64,000 bases of DNA from Mesorhizobium qingshengii (GCF_900103325.1 NZ_FMXM01000025.1:1-64000), one strand, 5' to 3'; counted from the first letter of the stretch, positions 50,381 through 59,710 are shown. Made by a program: numbers and translations. The notes: a model not told the origin generated them from the letters alone.

Positions 50381-50424
50381 CGAAAAACAAAGCACTCCCG
50401 CGGAAGGTGAATTCCCCGCGGGAG
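50381..50424 (-). terminator. Terminator between binding protein and permease genes
   Basis: CTCCCGCGG (50395-50403) and CCGCGGGAG (50416-50424) form a 9-bp stem; on the minus strand it is followed by TGCTTTGTTTTTC. It lies about 34 bases after the stop of the binding-protein gene and would reduce readthrough into the permease and ATPase genes. Confidence 0.75.
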
Positions 50425-50457
50425 CGCGGTCGGTTGTCCTTTTAGGACGAACGGCAA

Positions 50458-51465
50458 CTAAAGCAAGCCAGCTGCGGTCATCAGGTCGGTGACCTTCTTC
50501 GAGTTCAATGTCGTCGCGTCGACCTTCGGCGCCTGCAGATCGGCCAGCGGCACCAGCTTCGGATTGGACTCGGCACCCTTGCCGACCGCGTATTCGAAGG
50601 AATCGCCGGTCTTCAGGATCTCCTGGCCACCCTTGCCGGTGACCCATTTCAGGAAGGCCTGGGCTTCCTTCGGATGCTTGCTCGAGGCGAGCACGCCGCC
50701 GCCGGAAATCGAGACAAAGGCACCCGGGTCCTGGTTCTTGAAGTAGTGCATTTCGACATTCTTGCTGTTTTCGCCTGTCTTGGCCTGATCGCCGAAGTAG
50801 TAATAGTGGTAGATCACGCCGCCTTCGATCTCGCCGGCATTGACCGCCTTCATCACCGTGCTGTTGCCCTTGTAGGCGGTGAAATTCGTTTTCATCGCCT
50901 TCAGCCAGTCCGCCGTGGCGGCCTCGCCCTTGAGCTGAAGAAGCGCGCTGACGATGGCCTGGAAATCGGCACCCGATGGCGAGGCGGCCCAGCGGCCTTT
51001 CCAGCTTGGGTCGGCGAGATCGAGCAGCGACTTGGGCAACTGATCGGCGTTGAGCTTGGTCTTGTTGTAGGCGAAGACGGTGCTGCGCGCCGCGATGCCG
51101 ACCCATTTGCCGCTGGCCGGCTGATAGTCCTGCGGAACCTGCGCCAGCGTGTCGGCGTCGACGGGTGCGAACAGGCCGGCACTCTCGACCAGCACCATGG
51201 CCGGCGAGTTTTCCGTCAGGAACACGTCGGCCGGGGAGGAAGAGCCTTCGGCGACGATCTGGTTGGAGAAGTCGCTGTCGCCGCCATTGCGCACGGTGAC
51301 CTTGATGCCGGTTTCCTTGGTGAAGCCTTCGGCCCACGCCTTGGTCAGGTTTTCGTGCTGGGCGTTGTAGACAATAATGCCATCGTCTTCCGCCATCGCC
51401 GGGCCGGCGATCAGGTTGACTGCAAGCGCTGCCGCGCCGGCAAGGGTGGAAAGAGCGTATCTCAT
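50458..51465 (-). CDS. Fe3+-type ABC importer, substrate-binding protein (FbpA-like)
   Basis: A 335-aa periplasmic protein with signal peptide (RYALSTLAGAAALAVNLIAGPAMA, then EDDGIIVYNAQHENLTKAWAEGF). The class matches FbpA/AfuA: VRNGGDSDFSNQIVAEGSSSPADVFLTENSPAMVLVESAGLF, and the late GVIYHYYYFGDQAKTG, where consecutive tyrosines are typical of Fe3+ ligands. ATG 51465 has GGACGACGCC upstream. A RirA-type box overlaps the promoter. Confidence 0.9.
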   Translation of the reverse strand: MRYALSTLAGAAALAVNLIAGPAMAEDDGIIVYNAQHENLTKAWAEGFTKETGIKVTVRNGGDSDFSNQIVAEGSSSPADVFLTENSPAMVLVESAGLFAPVDADTLAQVPQDYQPASGKWVGIAARSTVFAYNKTKLNADQLPKSLLDLADPSWKGRWAASPSGADFQAIVSALLQLKGEAATADWLKAMKTNFTAYKGNSTVMKAVNAGEIEGGVIYHYYYFGDQAKTGENSKNVEMHYFKNQDPGAFVSISGGGVLASSKHPKEAQAFLKWVTGKGGQEILKTGDSFEYAVGKGAESNPKLVPLADLQAPKVDATTLNSKKVTDLMTAAGLL

Positions 51466-51520
51466 GGCGTCGTCCTCGGTCTCGTTGGTCTTGGTCTCGC
51501 GGGTTGCACCTATCGATACC

Positions 51521-51535
51521 TGACAGCGATAGTCA
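51521..51535 (-). promoter_or_regulatory. Candidate RirA iron-responsive operator (IRO box)
   Basis: TGACAGCGATAGTCA fits TGA-N9-TCA, the IRO box consensus for the rhizobial iron regulator RirA. On the minus strand the same bases contain TTGACT as a -35 element, so a bound repressor would block the importer promoter. The motif is short, so chance matches are possible; the neighbour gene supports it. Confidence 0.5.
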
Positions 51536-51747
51536 AGATTGATGATCTGCTTCAATCGGTCGCTGAGGTGCAAAGGCCGGTGCCAGATGGACAATTCCGC
51601 GTGATGCCCAGCTCGGCGGATTGGCCCGTTGTGTGTTCGCGAGGCTGTTACCGATGTAAGGCGAAGCGGTTTGCGGTCGCCGCTCCGGAACCTGCAAACT
51701 TTCGTGATTTGCCCGTAATTTGCCTTGGACATTATTTCGCCGGCCAC

Positions 51748-51773
51748 GTAACAAATCAGCGCCAAGGCGCGAA
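51748..51773 (+). promoter_or_regulatory. ECF-type promoter of the sigma/anti-sigma operon
   Basis: GTAACA (51748-51753), exactly 16 bases, then CGAA (51770-51773). This matches, with one mismatch, the GTAACC-N16-CGAA motif known to me for the SigF-NrsF system of Caulobacter. Transcription would start near 51780, right before the GGAG ribosome binding site (51781-51784) of the GTG start at 51793. Confidence 0.6.
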
Positions 51774-51792
51774 AACCGGGGGAGTAACTCTT

Positions 51793-52344
51793 GTGAGCGG
51801 CAAGGACGAGGCCGAGCTTTCCCGGCTGATGCGAGCCGCGATCGCGGGAGACGAAAGGGCCTATGCCGACTTTCTGCACCGGATTGCCGCGCTGGTCCGC
51901 GGTTTTGTCAGGCGCAAGATCGTACAGGGCGGGGTCGATCCCGAGGATGTCGTGCAGGAAACCTTGCTGGCCATTCATGTGAAACGGCATACCTGGCGCC
52001 AGGATGCGCCGGTGTTGCCGTGGATCTATGCGATTGCCCGCTTCAAGCTCATCGATGCGTTCCGGCGGCGTGGACGGCGCATCGAGATCGATGTCGACGA
52101 TATCGCCGAGACTTTCGCCGAGCCGGAAACGGAAACTGTCAGCGAGCGCGACATAAACCGGGCCCTGGACGGGCTGTCGCCGGCACAGCGTTCGGTGGTT
52201 TCGGCCGTATCGGTGGAAGGACGGTCAATCGGCGAGACCGCGGCGAAATTCGGCATCAGCGAGACGGCGGTGCGGGTGTCGCTGCATCGGGGACTTGCCG
52301 CGATAGCCAAGCGATTTGGGCAGGGGCGGTTCGGGCGGGAATGA
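51793..52344 (+). CDS. ECF RNA polymerase sigma factor, SigF-like
   Basis: A 183-aa sigma factor with regions 2 (YADFLHRIAALVRGFVRRKI, DPEDVVQETLLAIHVKRHTWRQDAPVLPWIYAIARFKLIDAFRRRGRR) and 4 (LDGLSPAQRSVVSAVSVEGRSIGETAAKFGISETAVRVSLHRGLAAIAKRF). The start is GTG 51793, eight bases after GGAG; no ATG lies near the domain start. It is paired with the NrsF-like membrane protein 2 bases downstream. By analogy with Caulobacter SigF it may answer heavy-metal or redox stress. Confidence 0.9.
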   Translation: MSGKDEAELSRLMRAAIAGDERAYADFLHRIAALVRGFVRRKIVQGGVDPEDVVQETLLAIHVKRHTWRQDAPVLPWIYAIARFKLIDAFRRRGRRIEIDVDDIAETFAEPETETVSERDINRALDGLSPAQRSVVSAVSVEGRSIGETAAKFGISETAVRVSLHRGLAAIAKRFGQGRFGRE

Positions 52345-52345
52345 C

Positions 52346-52984
52346 ATGAGGACGGACGATCTCATCAAGGCGCTGGACGCCGATGCCCGCAGCAAGGCGA
52401 TGCCGCTGAGCTCGGCCTGGTGGCTGGCCACCGGTGCGGCCGCCATCATCGCGGCCGTCGTTTTCCTGCTGACGATCGGCCCGCGCCCGGACTTCATGGC
52501 AGCGATGCACACGATGCGTTTTGTCTCAAAGTTCGTTTTCACCATCGTGCTTGCTGTCAGCGCCTTCGCGCTGATCCGTGCGTTGTCGACGCCTGGCGCG
52601 GCCACCGGCCGGGCGATGGCCTGGATGATGGCTGCTCCACTGCTGGTCGCGGCGGCGGTGGTTCTGGAGCTTTTCGCTGTGCCGGAAGCCGACTGGGGAA
52701 CGCGCCTTGTCGGCTCCAACATGATGATCTGCATGGGCTTCATTCCGCTAATCGGCATCGGCCCGCTTGCCATCTTCCTGTGGATGCTGCGCTACGGCGC
52801 GCCGACACGGCCGGTGCTTGCCGGGGCGGTCGCTGGCCTGCTCGCCGGCGGACTGGCGGCGACCTTCTACGCCGCGCACTGCTTCGATGATTCGCCGCTT
52901 TTCGTCGCCACCTGGTACACCATAGCGATCGCGATGCTGGCGCTGCTTGGCGCGCTCGGCGGGCGGTTTTTCGTCCGCTGGTAG
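52346..52984 (+). CDS. nrsF: NrsF-family membrane anti-sigma factor (DUF1109)
   Basis: A 212-aa protein with six predicted helices, family DUF1109/NrsF. It starts MRTDDLIKALDADARSKAMP, a cytoplasmic segment that binds the sigma factor. Conserved cysteines are at residue 129 (NMMICMGFIP) and residue 179 (AAHCFDDSP), matching in spacing the pair needed for signal sensing in the Caulobacter protein. ATG 52346 follows the sigma stop by 1 base. It keeps the sigma factor at the inner membrane until the signal arrives. Confidence 0.9.
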   Translation: MRTDDLIKALDADARSKAMPLSSAWWLATGAAAIIAAVVFLLTIGPRPDFMAAMHTMRFVSKFVFTIVLAVSAFALIRALSTPGAATGRAMAWMMAAPLLVAAAVVLELFAVPEADWGTRLVGSNMMICMGFIPLIGIGPLAIFLWMLRYGAPTRPVLAGAVAGLLAGGLAATFYAAHCFDDSPLFVATWYTIAIAMLALLGALGGRFFVRW

Positions 52985-53148
52985 TGCCCGCCGCGATTGC
53001 GCTCCGTGCACACGGATCCTTAATCATGCCGGCAATCTTTGTCGGCTAGCGATGGCGCCGGCATGCCGCAGGCAACCTTTCCTTAAAGCCAATCCATCAG
53101 GGTCGGCGCGACAACATCCGTTTGCGCACGGGGGTGGCACGTATCGCG

Positions 53149-55128
53149 ATGTGGCGAGGATTGACCGGCCGACGATCTTTTGGGCACGCAGGGTCGGCGC
53201 TGCTCGTGGCCGGCCTCAGTGTCGCGGTTGTCTCGACGGTGTTGTCGCGACTGGATCTCGGCAATGATGCGCTGAAACTCTGCCTGGGGATCTCGGTAAC
53301 GGTGGCGGTGGGTGCTCTCTTCCTCGCCGCCCTGTTCGCTCGCCGGATCACCAAGGACCGCCGGCAGATCGCGCAGAGCGAAGAGCGCTTCCGCCGAGCC
53401 ATGAAGGATTCGGCGATCGGTATCGCCGTTGTCGGTCTCGACGGGAGCATTCTCGAGGCCAATCCGGCCTTTGCCGCCATGCTTGGCTACAGCCGCGAGG
53501 AGATCGAGGCGCTGACCTTTTTCCAGATCACGCATCCCGACGATCTGCAGATCGGGCGGGAAACGATGGACGGTCTGAAGGCGGGCACCGTCGACGCCTT
53601 CCAATTCGAGAAGCGCTACCTGCGTAAGGACGGCAAGCCCGTCTGGGCCCATCTTGCCGGTTCCGTCATTCGCGACGAGAAAAGCGGCCGTCCGCTCTAT
53701 CTCGTCTCGCAGATCGAGAACATCGACGCACGCAAGCAGGCCGAGGCGCGCATCGCCGAAGCGGAAACGCGCTGGAATTTCGCTCTCGCCGGCGCCGGCC
53801 AAGGCGTCTGGGACCTCGACATGCGCAAGGGCGGCACGACCTATTCCTCGACCTGGGTCAGGATGCTTGGTTATGCGGATGGCGAGCTCGATGGCGATCC
53901 CGACCATTGGCTGACGATGATCCATCCCGACGATCGCCAGACCGTCGCCGAGGCGGATCGCGCCCATCTCGACGGCAAGACGCCATTCTTCGAAGCCGAG
54001 TTCAGGATGCGCCACAAGGACGGCCACTGGATGTGGATCCTCGACCGCGGCAAGGTCATCGAGCGTGACGCCGAGGGGAGGCTGATCAGGGCCATTGGCA
54101 GCCTGACCGACATCACCCGGCGCAAGGAGGCCGAGGAGCGCCTCGCTGTGTCGGCGACAATGCTCGCCGATGAGAAGGAGCGACTCAGAGTAACGCTTCA
54201 GTCGATCGGTGATGCCGTTATCTGTACCGACGCGGCGAGCCGCGTCACCTTCATGAATCCGGTCGCCGAAAAGCTGACCGGAGTTTCCGGCGGCGAGGCC
54301 CTCGGCAAGATGCTCGGCCATGTCTACTGGGCGGTAGACGAGGAGACGGGTCACAGGATCGGCGTAACCCGACCGACGATCGGCAGCCAACCCCCCTCCG
54401 ACCAGAACAGCCGCGCCGTCCTCATCCGGCGCGACGACACGCGATGCAGCATCCGTCAGGTCGTGTCGCCGATCATCAACGAGCGGAACGAATTCTGCGG
54501 ACTGGTCATCGTCTTCCAGGATTTCACCGATGCGCGCGCACTGCAGCGACAGCTTGCCCACGCCGCCGCGCATGACGCGCTGACCGGCCTTGCCAATCGC
54601 TCGAGCTTCATCCGCACGATGGAGGAATTGGTCGATCAGGCGCGCAAGGACGGCACGACAGAGTCGGCTGGAGGCGGCGGACATCAGTTCATGTTCGTTG
54701 ACCTCGATCACTTCAAACTGGTCAACGACACCGGCGGCCACGCGGCTGGGGACGCCTTGCTCAAGCGGGTTGCCGAGGCTATCCGCGGCGTCCTTAGCCC
54801 CGAAGACATCGTCGCGCGTCTGGGCGGCGACGAATTCGCGGTCATCCTGAAATCGGGTTCGGCTGCACGCGCCAAGATCGTGGCGCGATCCATCATCGAT
54901 GCGATAGCCGGCCTGGATTTCACCTGGGACGGTCGTCCCCACCTGATCGGCGCCAGCATCGGGTTGGCTGCGATCGGCGCCAATTGTGGCGAGGTCGACG
55001 AAATCATCGCGAGCGCCGACGCTGCTTGCTATGCCGCCAAGGCGGCCGGCCGTGGATGCGTTTCCGTGGCGCCGAATGGGGTCGACAACAAGACAGAACC
55101 GCCCGAGCCGCTGGCTGCCGCGTCCTGA
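53149..55128 (+). CDS. Membrane-bound PAS-PAS-PAS-GGDEF protein (diguanylate cyclase)
   Basis: A 659-aa protein with two N-terminal helices (ALLVAGLSVAVVSTVLSRL and LKLCLGISVTVAVGALFLAALFA), then three PAS domains (about residues 80-200, 205-325 and 335-455) and a GGDEF domain near residues 470-640. The first two PAS domains have typical C-terminal PAC motifs. The active-site loop is RLGGDEFAVIL, complete for c-di-GMP synthesis. The usual inhibitory RxxD upstream reads SPED, so product feedback may be lost. TTG 53122 and GTG 53134 are alternative starts. Confidence 0.88.
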   Translation: MWRGLTGRRSFGHAGSALLVAGLSVAVVSTVLSRLDLGNDALKLCLGISVTVAVGALFLAALFARRITKDRRQIAQSEERFRRAMKDSAIGIAVVGLDGSILEANPAFAAMLGYSREEIEALTFFQITHPDDLQIGRETMDGLKAGTVDAFQFEKRYLRKDGKPVWAHLAGSVIRDEKSGRPLYLVSQIENIDARKQAEARIAEAETRWNFALAGAGQGVWDLDMRKGGTTYSSTWVRMLGYADGELDGDPDHWLTMIHPDDRQTVAEADRAHLDGKTPFFEAEFRMRHKDGHWMWILDRGKVIERDAEGRLIRAIGSLTDITRRKEAEERLAVSATMLADEKERLRVTLQSIGDAVICTDAASRVTFMNPVAEKLTGVSGGEALGKMLGHVYWAVDEETGHRIGVTRPTIGSQPPSDQNSRAVLIRRDDTRCSIRQVVSPIINERNEFCGLVIVFQDFTDARALQRQLAHAAAHDALTGLANRSSFIRTMEELVDQARKDGTTESAGGGGHQFMFVDLDHFKLVNDTGGHAAGDALLKRVAEAIRGVLSPEDIVARLGGDEFAVILKSGSAARAKIVARSIIDAIAGLDFTWDGRPHLIGASIGLAAIGANCGEVDEIIASADAACYAAKAAGRGCVSVAPNGVDNKTEPPEPLAAAS

Positions 55129-55177
55129 CCAGGGTCAATCGGCCGGCGGCCTGTTCGCTGACGCGAACCTGACTAGA

Positions 55178-56056
<879 letters not shown>

Positions 56057-56105
56057 TACACCGATCCCGTCAAAAGGCCTTTGCAGCCTGCTTTTTGTGC
56101 GGTGC

Positions 56106-56142
56106 AAACTAAAAGGGCGGGGCGACTTCGTCTACCCCACCC
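56106..56142 (-). terminator. Intrinsic terminator of etfB-etfA
   Basis: On the minus strand GGGTGGGG (56142-56135) pairs with CCCCGCCC (56122-56115) with one G-U pair, followed by TTTTAGTTT. It comes 32 bases after the etfA stop and separates the operon from the dehydrogenase gene. Confidence 0.75.
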
Positions 56143-56173
56143 CTCACAATTTAATACGCTTTGCCAGAAAGCG

Positions 56174-57103
56174 TCAAAGCGCCTTTTGCAGTTCCGGCAG
56201 GATGACAAAGAGGTCGCCGACAAGGCCGTAGTCGGCAACCTGGAAGATCGGTGCCTCCTCGTCCTTGTTGATGGCGACGATGACCTTGGAATCCTTCATG
56301 CCGGCAAGGTGCTGGATGGCGCCAGAGATGCCGACGGCGATGTAGAGATCGGGGGCGACGACCTTGCCGGTCTGGCCGACCTGCCAGTCGTTCGGCGCGT
56401 AGCCGGCATCGACCGCGGCGCGCGATGCACCAACGGCTGCACCGAGCTTGTCGGCGACCGGGAGGATAACCTCCTGGAATTTCTCCGAGGAGCCGAGCGC
56501 GCGGCCGCCCGAGATGATGATCTTTGCCGAGGTCAGTTCCGGACGGTCGGTCTCCGAGAGCTTGTTCTCGACGAAGGTGGACAGGCCGGGATTGGCCGCC
56601 GCCTTGATCGTCTCGACCGCCGCCGAGCCACCCTCGGGGGCCGCCTGGAAGGAGGCGGTGCGGACAGTGATGACCTTCTTGGCGTCGGTCGACTGCACCG
56701 TCTGGATGGCATTGCCGGCATAGATCGGCCGCTTGAACGTGTCGGGCGAGACCACTTCGATGATCTCGGACACCTGCGCGACATCGAGCAAGGCTGCGAC
56801 ACGCGGCGCGACGTTCTTGCCCGACGAGGTCGCCGGCGCGATGATGGTGTCATAGGCGCCGGCCAGCGACACCACGAGCGCGGCCATCGGTTCGGCGAGA
56901 CGCTCGGTGAGTTCGTCGGCGTCGGCGAGCAGCACCTTGCTTACGCCCTTGAGCTTGGCGGCGGCGTCCGCAGCCGGCTTGGCGCCCTTGCCGGCAACCA
57001 GCACATGCACGTCCGAACCGATCTGCAGGGCAGCCGAAAGCGCCTTGGCGGTCTGGTCGGAAAGGGTGGCGTTGTCGTGTTCAGCAATCAGAAGAATAGC
57101 CAT
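56174..57103 (-). CDS. etfA: Electron transfer flavoprotein alpha subunit
   Basis: A 309-aa flavoprotein. N-terminal domain AILLIAEHDNATLSDQTAKAL, then the FAD domain with IIISGGRALGSSEKF, GASRAAVDAGYAPNDWQVGQTGKVVAPDLYIAVGISGAIQHLAGMKDSKVIVAINKD, which is the ETF-alpha signature. It passes electrons from acyl-CoA dehydrogenases to ETF-quinone oxidoreductase. ATG 57103 is used; etfB ends 23 bases upstream. It is the housekeeping (EtfAB) type rather than FixAB judged by the sequence. Confidence 0.96.
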   Translation of the reverse strand: MAILLIAEHDNATLSDQTAKALSAALQIGSDVHVLVAGKGAKPAADAAAKLKGVSKVLLADADELTERLAEPMAALVVSLAGAYDTIIAPATSSGKNVAPRVAALLDVAQVSEIIEVVSPDTFKRPIYAGNAIQTVQSTDAKKVITVRTASFQAAPEGGSAAVETIKAAANPGLSTFVENKLSETDRPELTSAKIIISGGRALGSSEKFQEVILPVADKLGAAVGASRAAVDAGYAPNDWQVGQTGKVVAPDLYIAVGISGAIQHLAGMKDSKVIVAINKDEEAPIFQVADYGLVGDLFVILPELQKAL

Positions 57104-57126
57104 TTTCTTGTTCCTTTCCCGATCGC

Positions 57127-57876
57127 TTACAGCACGCCGGCTTCGTTCTTGAGCTTGTCGACCAGTTCGGCCACGCTCTTGACCTTGACGCCCGCCTTGC
57201 GGCCGCTTGGCTCCTCGGTCTTGATCACCTTTAGCCGCGGCTTGACGTCGGCGCCGTAGTCGGCCGGGGTCTTTTCGTCGAGCTGCTTCTTCTTGGCCTT
57301 CATGATGTTGGGCAGCGAGGCATAGCGCGGCTGGTTGAGGCGAAGGTCGGCGGTGACGATCGCCGGCATCTTCAGTTCCACCGTCTGCAGGCCGCCGTCG
57401 ACTTCGCGCGTCACCTTGGCCTTGTCGCCCTCGATCACCACCTTGGAAGCGAAGGTGCCCTGCGCCCAACCAAGCAGTGCGGCCAGCATCTGGCCGGTCT
57501 GGTTGGAATCGTCGTCGATCGCCTGCTTGCCGAGGATGACGAGGCCGGGCTGTTCGGCTTCGACCACACCCTTCAGCACCTTGGCGACACCGAGCGGCTC
57601 GGTCTGCTCGTCGGTCTTGACCAGGATGGCGCGGTCCGCGCCCATGGCGAGCGCGGTACGCAGGGTTTCCTGCGCCTGCTGCGGGCCAATCGAAACGACG
57701 ATGATCTCCTCGGCCTTGCCGGCTTCCCTCAGCCTGATCGCTTCCTCGACCGCGATCTCGTCGAACGGGTTCATCGCCATCTTGACGTTGGCGAGTTCCA
57801 CCGCCGAACCGTCAGCCTTCACGCGAACCTTCACATTCGCATCCACAACCCGCTTCACGGGCACAAGGATCTTCAT
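57127..57876 (-). CDS. etfB: Electron transfer flavoprotein beta subunit
   Basis: A 249-aa AMP-binding subunit: KILVPVKRVVDANVKVRVKADGSAVELANVKMAMNPFDEIAVEEAIRLREAGKAEEIIVVSIG is the conserved opening, followed by ALAMGADRAILV and the ETF-beta signature with VTREVDGGLQTVELKMPAIVTADLRLNQPRYASLPNIMKAKKK. It forms the heterodimer with EtfA. First gene of the operon; the promoter must lie in 57877-58057. Confidence 0.97.
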   Translation of the reverse strand: MKILVPVKRVVDANVKVRVKADGSAVELANVKMAMNPFDEIAVEEAIRLREAGKAEEIIVVSIGPQQAQETLRTALAMGADRAILVKTDEQTEPLGVAKVLKGVVEAEQPGLVILGKQAIDDDSNQTGQMLAALLGWAQGTFASKVVIEGDKAKVTREVDGGLQTVELKMPAIVTADLRLNQPRYASLPNIMKAKKKQLDEKTPADYGADVKPRLKVIKTEEPSGRKAGVKVKSVAELVDKLKNEAGVL

Positions 57877-58057
57877 TTGCCTGTCACCTCTTCACGATAG
57901 TTGGGCGCGCTATAACAGCCTGCGCCCCTTCTGAGTTGTCGAAAGCCGACATTCCGGATGGAAATTCTGGTCTTTGACCGCCTTGGGCTCAGACGGAGAC
58001 GTTTCCGTAGTTGCGGCAACCCTGCACGTCAATACGCTGCAAGCCGGTCAAATCGGT

Positions 58058-58855
58058 TCAGTCGGGACTGGAAGTGTTTCCTCGCCCCCAGCGCGGCGTC
58101 GCGGCGGGCGGCTCGGGCGTCACCGGGCCGGAAACGGGAGACTGCTCGGGACGGGTAACGGCGCCGTCCTCGTCAGCGGGCGCAAACAGCGGCACGCCGC
58201 GGCTGCGAAGGACAAGCACCAGCACGGCTCCGGCGATGATGCCGCCGATATGGCAGGCCCAGGAAATCTGGTCCTCGCCGCCGGCGACGAACATCACCAC
58301 CTGGAAAAGCACCCACAGGACGAGAGGGATGAAGGCTGGAATGCGCAGCGGGATGCGGGCAAAGGCCAGCACCCATACCTTCACGCGCGGATAGAGGATC
58401 AGATAGGCGACGACCACGCCGGCAATGGCACCCGATGCACCGATCAGCGGCACCTGCGAGTCCCATCCGACGAGCCCCTGGAAGGCTGCTCCGGCGATGG
58501 CGCACAAGAGGTAGAAGATGAGGTAGCGGACGTGGCCGAGCGCGTCCTCGACATTGTCGCCGAACACCCACAGGAACAGCATATTGCCGCCCAGGTGGAA
58601 GATGTCGGCATGCAGGAAGGAATAGGTGAAATAGCTCAGGCTTTCGGGGATGACGACAAAGCGGGGGTCGAGCTCGGCGGTGTCATGAACGACCGACGGG
58701 ATGAAGCCGAGGCCGAGCACCGCGGCATTGGTGAAGTTCTCGCCGCCGAGCGATGTGATGAGATAGACCACGGCGTTGATCACGATCAGGCCGATCGTCA
58801 CATATTGCAGCCTGATATGCCGCAGCCTGTTGGTGTCGTAAAGCGGGATGAACAT
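58058..58855 (-). CDS. Rhomboid-family intramembrane serine protease
   Basis: A 265-aa membrane protein with six helices. The catalytic serine is in LIGASGAIAGVVVAYLILY and the histidine in WACHIGGIIAGAVLV; HLGGNMLFLWVFGDNVEDALG in helix 2-3 is the second family motif. The C-terminus is a Pro/Thr-rich tail. It cleaves membrane proteins; no target is known. ATG 58855 (MFIPLYDTN) is used. The adenosyltransferase gene is upstream on the same strand, 32 bases away. Confidence 0.92.
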   Translation of the reverse strand: MFIPLYDTNRLRHIRLQYVTIGLIVINAVVYLITSLGGENFTNAAVLGLGFIPSVVHDTAELDPRFVVIPESLSYFTYSFLHADIFHLGGNMLFLWVFGDNVEDALGHVRYLIFYLLCAIAGAAFQGLVGWDSQVPLIGASGAIAGVVVAYLILYPRVKVWVLAFARIPLRIPAFIPLVLWVLFQVVMFVAGGEDQISWACHIGGIIAGAVLVLVLRSRGVPLFAPADEDGAVTRPEQSPVSGPVTPEPPAATPRWGRGNTSSPD

Positions 58856-58887
58856 CGATCCCCGGCCCCTTCCGCTTTTCGGACAGT

Positions 58888-59469
58888 TCAGCGGTTCTTG
58901 CCGGGAACCCATAGCACGTCGGCATTTCCGTTGTCATTGACCGCACGGGCGGCGACAAACAGGAAATCCGAGACACGGTTGATGTATTTCAGCGCGTCGC
59001 GATTGACGTGCTCGCGCGGGTCCTGGGCCAGGGCCACCATCAGCCGTTCGGCCCGTCGCGCCACGGTGCGGGCCAGATGCAGGGCGGCGGCCGCCGGCGT
59101 GCCGCCGTTCAGCACGAAGGATCTGAGCGGCTGAAGGTCCTTGTTGAGCAGGTCGATATCCTTTTCGATCCGGCCGGTCTGCGCGGCGATGATGCGCAGC
59201 GGTTCATAGCCGAGCGGCTTGCCGTCGTCGGGCACGGCGAGATCGGCGCCGAGATCGAAGAGATCGTTCTGGATGCGGGAAAGCATGGCGTCGATCGCCT
59301 GATGGGTCTGCGCTGTGTGGACGCGGGCCATGCCGATGCAGGCATTGGCCTCGTCGACCGTGCCATAGGCGTCCACCCGCAGATCGGATTTCAGCCGCCG
59401 TTCGCCGGTTCCGAGACCCGTGGTGCCATCGTCGCCGGTACGGGTGTAGATCTTGTTGAGCTTGACCAC
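58888..59469 (-). CDS. Cob(I)yrinic acid a,c-diamide adenosyltransferase (PduO type)
   Basis: A 193-aa PduO-type enzyme that makes adenosylcobalamin. The ATP-binding N-terminus KIYTRTGDDGTTGLGTGERRLKSDLRVDAYGTVDEANACIG and the central motif LRSFVLNGGTPAAAALHLARTVARRAERLMV with the conserved arginines are complete, ending RVSDFLFVAARAVN. It may serve methylmalonyl-CoA mutase or ribonucleotide reductase. It is 25 bases behind the twin-TM gene on the same strand. Confidence 0.96.
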   Translation of the reverse strand: MVKLNKIYTRTGDDGTTGLGTGERRLKSDLRVDAYGTVDEANACIGMARVHTAQTHQAIDAMLSRIQNDLFDLGADLAVPDDGKPLGYEPLRIIAAQTGRIEKDIDLLNKDLQPLRSFVLNGGTPAAAALHLARTVARRAERLMVALAQDPREHVNRDALKYINRVSDFLFVAARAVNDNGNADVLWVPGKNR

Positions 59470-59494
59470 GTCGCCTCCCGAACGGCCGATATCC

Positions 59495-59686
59495 TCACTT
59501 GCGGGTGAAATACACCGCCAGCAGAATCAGCGCCAGCGCCATGGCCTGCAGGAGAACGCGCGCCTGCATGAGCTTGTTCGAGGTGACGCCGGAACCGCCA
59601 CGCATCATGTTGATGAGACCGCGAACGAGCACCATCACCACGGCGACCATGACCAGAATGGCGAGGATGTTGAAGGTGGTGGCCAT
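59495..59686 (-). CDS. Small twin-transmembrane protein (HIG1-domain-like)
   Basis: A 63-aa protein with two helices (NILAILVMVAVVMVLVRGLINMM and VLLQAMALALILLAVYF) joined by a short polar loop GGSGVTSNKLMQAR, the pattern of HIG1-type membrane proteins. In rhizobia such genes stand next to the cobalamin adenosyltransferase gene. HIG1 proteins are linked to respiratory complexes, but function here is unknown. ATG 59686 follows GGGAACGCAACA. Confidence 0.85.
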   Translation of the reverse strand: MATTFNILAILVMVAVVMVLVRGLINMMRGGSGVTSNKLMQARVLLQAMALALILLAVYFTRK

Positions 59687-59710
59687 TGTTGCGTTCCCAG
59701 TTCCCTTGCG

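Larger units (their letters stand above)
51466..51792. other. 327-bp divergent regulatory region (iron importer / ECF sigma)
   Basis: This gap holds a candidate RirA box and a promoter for the importer on the minus strand at 51510-51540, and the ECF-type promoter GTAACA-N16-CGAA at 51748-51773 on the plus strand. The middle part (51545-51745) contains open frames but no recognisable product. Confidence 0.5.

Noticed and set aside
50674..51792. Long plus-strand open frame running into the ECF sigma gene
   Set aside because: The part before 51793 is antisense to the iron-binding protein gene; the sigma domain starts at the GTG with its own ribosome binding site.
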